Assembly: GCA_045657105.1 (NCBI GenBank)
Contig: JAZOSN010000050.1
Coordinates: 1-17,893, forward strand
Source of the DNA: SIG672 sp045657105
Lineage (GTDB): Bacteria; Bacillota; Clostridia; Oscillospirales; CAG-272
DNA length: 17,893 bases
Direction of reading: 5' to 3'
A program made the translations under genes and the position numbers. Below, piece by piece: positions 14,379-17,893 of the stretch. The notes beneath the pieces were generated by a model that had not been told where the DNA came from, did not search any database, and saw only the letters and a program-made list of their open reading frames with translations. Position 1 is the first letter of the stretch; the number at the start of each line of letters is the position of its first letter.

Positions 14379-14792
14379 GTGGCAAGGAAGATAAGAAATG
14401 TGTTTATAGTCATACTTTCGCTCATTTTGCTCGCCGCGATCGGTCTTTTTGCTCTTGCCGAAATAGCAGAAGGTATGCGTACGACAGAAACTTACGAGAA
14501 GGCGGAAAGGATCTGCAAACGGGTAGAAAGAGGCAGATCGTACACTAAGAAAGAAATTTTTGAAAAATTCGGGTATCCGCACTATTATGCAGATAAGTCG
14601 GATGAAGCCGTTTTCTTTTCCCACGCCGAAAAAGAAAATTATGAAAACGCTCTCTTTGATAAAGATACTGTGGAGTGGGTATATGAAGGTCACAGATATA
14701 TAGACCCCGCCGATCCGTACAGACTTTTCGTTTATTTCGACGAGTCGGGCAAGACCGTAAGGGTCGAAATGAAGTTCCTTCCCGGCGGTTGA
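14379..14792 (+). CDS. Small membrane-anchored extracellular protein, unknown function
   Basis: 137 residues. A basic start (ARKIRN) and one hydrophobic segment at about residues 7-28 (NVFIVILSLILLAAIGLFALA) form a signal anchor. There is no lipobox cysteine. The rest is a soluble domain: an early helix (TYEKAERICKRVERG), then YTKKEIFEKFGYPHYY and later VEWVYEGHRY and YRLFVYFDESGKTVRVEMKF. This arrangement (short helices, a Gly-x-Pro turn, then strands ending in a 'dG.v' hairpin) is reminiscent of the SmpA/BamE-like fold, but that is a weak impression. The start is GTG at 14379-14381, with AAGGA seven bases before it. No homologue is recognised with confidence. It sits between a hairpin repeat and a terminator-like stem. 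Confidence 0.72.
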   Translation: MARKIRNVFIVILSLILLAAIGLFALAEIAEGMRTTETYEKAERICKRVERGRSYTKKEIFEKFGYPHYYADKSDEAVFFSHAEKENYENALFDKDTVEWVYEGHRYIDPADPYRLFVYFDESGKTVRVEMKFLPGG

Positions 14793-14824
14793 TGCCGAAA
14801 GTTATTAAATAAATAACAATCCCG

Positions 14825-14868
14825 ATTGGCGCGACGCTCTTACCGGAGTATCGCGCCAATTCTATTTT
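14825..14868 (+). terminator. Probable intrinsic terminator after the 14379 gene
   Basis: ATTGGCGCGA (14825-14834) pairs perfectly with TCGCGCCAAT (14851-14860), with a further CTC/GAG inner pairing, followed by TCTATTTT. The T run is broken, so efficiency is uncertain. Confidence 0.65.
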
Positions 14869-14904
14869 GCTCAATATCGCTCAGATGCAATCAAAATATA
14901 GCTC

Positions 14905-14933
14905 TTGCTTCCTGTGCCAAGTTGTGTTATAAT
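14905..14933 (+). promoter_or_regulatory. Promoter of the RAYT gene
   Basis: TTGCTT (14905-14910), a 17-base spacer, TATAAT (14928-14933). Initiation near 14940 would leave a leader of only about ten bases before the ATG at 14950, with GGTGA partly in it. Confidence 0.6.
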
Positions 14934-14949
14934 GATGCTGGTGATAAAA

Positions 14950-15492
14950 ATGGATAAAGAAAAAGATTTGCCTAAAAGAAAAGACTTGCGGCTCAAAAAA
15001 TATGATTACAGTTCCAAGGGTGCTTATTTTGTAACGATATGCACCAAGGACAGAAGAATACTTTCAGACATCATCAAACCGTCGGTAGGGGTCGGCGCCC
15101 ACGACGACCCGTCAATACCGCAAATAAAATTAACTGAAATTGGAAAAACAGCCGAGAAATATTTGCTGTCAAGCCAAAATATACCCGGCGTAAAAATAGA
15201 CGGTTATGTTATTATGCCCGACCATATTCACGCCATTATCTTTCTTTATCCCGATGAATACGTAACACGAGAGGTCGGGTCGTCGAGGGCGCCGACCCCT
15301 ACCAATGAGATGTTGCCTCATATCGTCTCTACATTTAAACGGTTTTGTAACAAGGAAATTGGATATGACATTTTTCAACGAGGATACAGCGAGCATATCG
15401 TTCGTGACAGAGAAGATTACGAAACGCGCAGGAAATACGTATACGAAAATCCAACGCGTTGGTACTATAAGCATTTGAATTCAGAACGATAA
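14950..15492 (+). CDS. REP-associated tyrosine transposase (RAYT, Y1/HUH family)
   Basis: 180 residues, a single-strand-DNA nuclease/transposase of the IS200-like HUH superfamily. Members of this clade mobilise or process REP palindromes rather than a full insertion sequence. Visible motifs are the N-terminal RKDLRLKKYDYSSKGAYFVTICT, the HUH motif in MPDHIHAII (His92, His94), FKRFCNKE and the catalytic Tyr in FQRGYSEHIVRDREDYE (Tyr146). I start at ATG 14950 because GGTGA lies five bases upstream; an earlier in-frame ATG overlaps the promoter. Two 28-bp inverted copies of a GTAG-led REP-like sequence lie within the frame, encoding VGVGAHDDP (residues 46-54) and GSSRAPTPT (110-118), both at probable surface loops. 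It is a solo gene with its own promoter and a downstream terminator. Confidence 0.93.
   Translation: MDKEKDLPKRKDLRLKKYDYSSKGAYFVTICTKDRRILSDIIKPSVGVGAHDDPSIPQIKLTEIGKTAEKYLLSSQNIPGVKIDGYVIMPDHIHAIIFLYPDEYVTREVGSSRAPTPTNEMLPHIVSTFKRFCNKEIGYDIFQRGYSEHIVRDREDYETRRKYVYENPTRWYYKHLNSER
15084..15111 (+). repeat. REP-like arm 1 inside the RAYT gene
   Basis: 28 bp beginning with G then GTAGGGGTCGGCGCCC and ending CGACGACCCG. GTAG followed by a GGTCG/CGACC foldback is the layout of classical REP elements, whose RAYTs bind a 5' GTAG/GTGG foot. It matches the reverse complement of arm 2 at 27 of 28 positions. Confidence 0.85.
15276..15303 (-). repeat. REP-like arm 2 inside the RAYT gene
   Basis: Inverted partner of arm 1, 27 of 28 positions identical, 164 bp away. 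Read on the minus strand it also begins with GTAG. The two arms could form a BIME-like inverted pair or one long cruciform of about 220 bp containing the HUH codons. Confidence 0.85.
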
Positions 15493-15517
15493 AATGCGAA
15501 GTCAAAACCTGTAACAA

Positions 15518-15564
15518 CAAAGAACCTTTTTGAAAAAAGGTTCTTTGAACTCCAAAAACTTTGA
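15518..15564 (+). repeat. Dispersed hairpin repeat, copy 3
   Basis: CAAAGAACCTTTTT pairs perfectly with AAAAAGGTTCTTTG (15518-15547, 14-bp stem, two-base loop), then AACTCCAAAAACTTTGA. Closest to copy 2 at 14311. Both copies lie just downstream of a plus-strand gene. Confidence 0.78.
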
Positions 15565-15571
15565 TAAAAAC

Positions 15572-15599
15572 AAAACTCCCGAAATTCGGGAGTTTTTTT
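15572..15599. terminator. Bidirectional intrinsic terminator between RAYT and the decarboxylase operon
   Basis: AAAACTCCCGAA and TTCGGGAGTTTT form a near-complete stem with A and T runs on the two sides, serving both converging units. The stem core ACTCCCGA/TCGGGAGT is identical to the terminator after rnj. Confidence 0.92.
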
Positions 15600-15612
15600 A
15601 TATTACTTTCAC

Positions 15613-17010
15613 TCAGACGCTATGGATCTTCGCGTCGGGATCTGCATTCTCGGTATCGAGAGCGAGCTGAGTTTCGCGACGCTTCTCGAAGAACTTTTCC
15701 GCAACCTGCTCGAAGAGCGCGTAGGAGAGAACGTCCTCGTCCTGCTGGATATAATCCGCAGCCTTCTTTTTGAGGTTTTCAAGCTCGGGAGCAATATTGT
15801 CCGCGGGACGGCAGGTGATCGGCTCTTCATCGCCGATGATCTGCTTTCTGAATTCGGGATCGATCTCCATCGGAGCCTGACCGTATTCGCCCTTGATAAG
15901 TCCTCTGAACTCCTTGGTTACGTTCTTGTAACGTCCTGCGATCACGTTGAACACTGCCTGTGTTCCGACGATCTGCGAGGAGGGAGTAACGAGCGGAGGA
16001 TATCCCGCATCTGCACGGACTCTCGGCACCTCTTCAAGTACCTCGGTGAGCTTATCGCTCTTTCCGAGATTTTTAAGCTGAGAAATGAGGTTCGAGAGCA
16101 TTCCGCCGGGAACCTGATAAAGAAGCGCGTTGACGTCAACTTTAAGCACCTTGGGATTCAGAAGTCCGTTTTCAAGATACTTTTCACGAAGCGCCTCGAA
16201 GTGCTTTCCGACGACGTTGAGCTTTTCAAGATCAAGTCCGGTATCGTAGGGCGTGCCTTGGAGAGCGGCCACGATCGGCTCCGTCGGGGGCTGAGAGGTT
16301 CCGAGTGCGAGCGGCGAAATTGCGGTATCGATAATATCACAGCCTGCCTCGATAGCTTTGAGAGCGGTCATCGATGCAAGACCTGCGGTATAGTGTGTAT
16401 GAAGCTCTACGGGGAGATTCGGGATCTCGGATTTGAGAGCCTTTACAAGCTCCTCTGCCGCGTAGGGTTTAAGAAGTCCTGCCATATCCTTGATACAGAT
16501 CGAGTCAACACCCATATCAACGAGGCGTTTGGTGTAATCAACGAAATACTCGGTGGTGTAGCAGGGACCGGTCGTATATGAGAATGCGACCTGAACGTGT
16601 CCCTTTTCCTTCTTGGTCGCGTTTATAGCGGTGCGAAGGTTGCGCTCGTCGTTAAGAGCGTCGAATATACGAATGATGTCAATACCGTTAGCTATTGATT
16701 TCTGAACGAAATACTCAACAACGTCGTCCGCATAGTGACGGTATCCGAGAATATTCTGTCCTCTGAAAAGCATTTGAAGCTTGGTATTCTTTACGTTATC
16801 GCGGATGGTGCGGAGTCTTTGCCACGGATCCTCGTTAAGGAAACGGAGGCAGGAGTCGAAGGTCGCGCCGCCCCACGCTTCGAGCGAGTGGTATCCTACC
16901 TCATCGAGAGCTTTCAGTATAGGAAGCATCTCTTCGGTAGTCATACGGGTAGCGATAAGCGACTGATGCGAGTCACGCAGGACTGTTTCACAAATTTTTA
17001 CTTTTGCCAT
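15613..17010 (-). CDS. oadA: Oxaloacetate decarboxylase alpha subunit / carboxyltransferase (PycB-like), no biotin domain
   Basis: Carboxyltransferase that moves CO2 from a carboxy-acid, probably oxaloacetate, to biotin on a separate carrier. It is the soluble part of a membrane Na+-pumping decarboxylase. 465 residues. TIM-barrel motifs are ETVLRDSHQS (metal Asp13), LFRGQNILGY, RIFDALND, the catalytic Lys174 in CIKDMAGLLKP and metal His204/His206 in ELHTHYT. PGGMLSNL, in the conserved carboxyltransferase C-terminal part, is also present. There is no biotin motif (AMKM) at the C-terminus, so biotin must sit on a separate carrier. The start ATG 17008-17010 matches the family N-terminus; a GTG 12 bases upstream is possible. 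It follows the beta subunit by 45 bp. Oxaloacetate specificity is inferred from the family and the neighbour. Confidence 0.93.
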   Translation of the reverse strand: MAKVKICETVLRDSHQSLIATRMTTEEMLPILKALDEVGYHSLEAWGGATFDSCLRFLNEDPWQRLRTIRDNVKNTKLQMLFRGQNILGYRHYADDVVEYFVQKSIANGIDIIRIFDALNDERNLRTAINATKKEKGHVQVAFSYTTGPCYTTEYFVDYTKRLVDMGVDSICIKDMAGLLKPYAAEELVKALKSEIPNLPVELHTHYTAGLASMTALKAIEAGCDIIDTAISPLALGTSQPPTEPIVAALQGTPYDTGLDLEKLNVVGKHFEALREKYLENGLLNPKVLKVDVNALLYQVPGGMLSNLISQLKNLGKSDKLTEVLEEVPRVRADAGYPPLVTPSSQIVGTQAVFNVIAGRYKNVTKEFRGLIKGEYGQAPMEIDPEFRKQIIGDEEPITCRPADNIAPELENLKKKAADYIQQDEDVLSYALFEQVAEKFFEKRRETQLALDTENADPDAKIHSV

Positions 17011-17055
17011 TTTATATCTCACTTTCCGATTCTGTGTTAAGAAATCTAAACTAAC

Positions 17056-17893
17056 TTATAATCTGAACATCGAGAGGAACACGCCTGCCGCAACCGCAGA
17101 GCCGATAACTCCTGCAACGTTCGGTCCCATCGCGTGCATAAGCAGGAAGTTCGAGGGATCTTCCTTCTGTCCTTCGATCTGAGCAACGCGCGCCGCCATA
17201 GGAACTGCCGAAACACCTGCCGATCCGATAAGAGTATTGATCTTTCCGCCCGAGAGAACGTTCATTATCTTTGCGGTGATAAGTCCGCCGCAGGTCGAAA
17301 TAGCAAACGCTACGAGTCCGAGGCAGATTATAAGGATCGTTTCAAGGCGCAGGAAGTTTTCCGCACTTGCCGTCGCGCCTACGCTGATGCCGAGGCAGAT
17401 AGTAACGATGTTCATAAGCTCGTTTTGAGCGGTCTTGGAAAGACGGTCTGTAACTCCGCACACGTTAAGTATGTTACCAAACATAAGACAACCGATAAGC
17501 GAGAGCGCATCCGGAACTATAAATCCTACGACGACCGTAACTATTATCGGGAAGAGGATCTTCTCGGTTTTAGAAACCTGACGGAGTGTGGTCATTCTGA
17601 TCTTTCGCTCTTTTTTTGTGGTCAGAAGCTTCATGAGCGGAGGCTGGATCATCGGGATAAGCGCCATATAGCTATAAGCCGCGATCGCAATAGCTCCGAG
17701 AAGCTGTGGAGCAAGCGTTTTGGTAACGAGTATTGCCGTAGGTCCGTCCGCGCCGCCTATAATACCGATAGACGCCGCCTCACAGAGCGAGAACACTCCC
17801 GAAATGATCGCGCCTGCGAAGGCTACGAAAACTCCGAGCTGTGCGCCTGCGCCCATAAGCAGGCTCTTGGGATTTGCAATAAGCGGCGAGAAA
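17056..17893 (-). CDS. oadB: Sodium-ion-translocating decarboxylase beta subunit, 5' end beyond window
   Basis: Integral membrane subunit that couples decarboxylation of carboxybiotin to outward Na+ transport. About 279 residues are visible, running off the right edge with the frame still open (FSPLIANPKSLLMGAGAQ). The Na+-site segment GIIGGADGPTAI is present, with its conserved Asp, and later GSAGVSAVPMAARVAQ and LMHAMGPNVAGVIGSAVAAG, all typical of the OadB/GcdB/MmdB family. Many hydrophobic helices are evident. It is upstream of the alpha subunit in the same operon; the gamma subunit and biotin carrier are probably further upstream, outside the window. The substrate (oxaloacetate, methylmalonyl-CoA or glutaconyl-CoA) is set by the alpha subunit, here OadA-like. 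Confidence 0.94.
   Translation of the reverse strand, partial: FSPLIANPKSLLMGAGAQLGVFVAFAGAIISGVFSLCEAASIGIIGGADGPTAILVTKTLAPQLLGAIAIAAYSYMALIPMIQPPLMKLLTTKKERKIRMTTLRQVSKTEKILFPIIVTVVVGFIVPDALSLIGCLMFGNILNVCGVTDRLSKTAQNELMNIVTICLGISVGATASAENFLRLETILIICLGLVAFAISTCGGLITAKIMNVLSGGKINTLIGSAGVSAVPMAARVAQIEGQKEDPSNFLLMHAMGPNVAGVIGSAVAAGVFLSMFRL

Noticed and set aside
13252..14385. 377-codon minus-strand frame opposite galE
   Set aside because: Shadow of galE: no ribosome site and no recognisable motif.
15622..16581. 319-codon plus-strand frame opposite oadA
   Set aside because: Shadow of the alpha-subunit gene, with no independent coding evidence.

Overview
The window reads as chromosomal DNA from an anaerobic Firmicute, most likely a clostridial gut-type lineage (Oscillospiraceae-like). 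The basis is a class 1B PyrD/PyrK pair, a Na+-pumping decarboxylase beta subunit beside a biotin-less alpha subunit, RNase J, strong AGGAGG-type ribosome sites and sigma-A promoters matching TTGACA-17-TATAAT. I cannot name a genus from sequence alone.

Positions 3-8299 hold a minus-strand pyrimidine operon in transcript order pyrC, carB, pyrK, pyrD, pyrF, a four-helix-bundle (S23/IVP-type) gene, pyrE. A perfect-consensus promoter at 8364-8392 drives it. CarA and PyrB are not in the window. Three oddities interrupt the operon. pyrF carries an in-frame ochre codon (codon 39). The carB-pyrK gap is filled by a chain of perfect palindromes that also rebuild the pyrK start region. A cassette of about 490 bp with the four-helix-bundle gene, bounded by inverted arrays of the heptamer GTGCAAA, sits between pyrF and pyrE.

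Positions 8400-11253 hold two small single-span membrane proteins, a gene-free stretch with a solo heptamer array and a strongly structured leader, then rnj (RNase J) and a bidirectional terminator. Positions 11271-12647 hold a minus-strand pair: a CPBP intramembrane protease and a four-span membrane protein. A third heptamer site (array D) lies at the protease ribosome-binding site.

Positions 12818-14283 hold the RNase P RNA gene with a perfect-consensus promoter, followed without a visible terminator by galE. Then come a small membrane-anchored protein (14379-14792) and a REP-associated tyrosine transposase (RAYT) gene at 14950-15492. The RAYT gene carries an inverted pair of 28-bp REP-like sequences inside its own reading frame. 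A dispersed hairpin family (core CCTTTTTGAAAAA) occurs downstream of galE, downstream of the RAYT gene and in the carB-pyrK gap. The right end (15613-17893, minus) is a sodium-ion-translocating decarboxylase operon: the beta subunit, partial at the edge, then the carboxyltransferase alpha subunit.

The housekeeping genes are ordinary. The unusual content is the small repeat-based elements lodged between or inside them: the heptamer/four-helix-bundle cassette, the RAYT with internal REP-like arms, and the palindrome island. Promoter, terminator and repeat calls come from reading the sequence; no database search or folding program was run.
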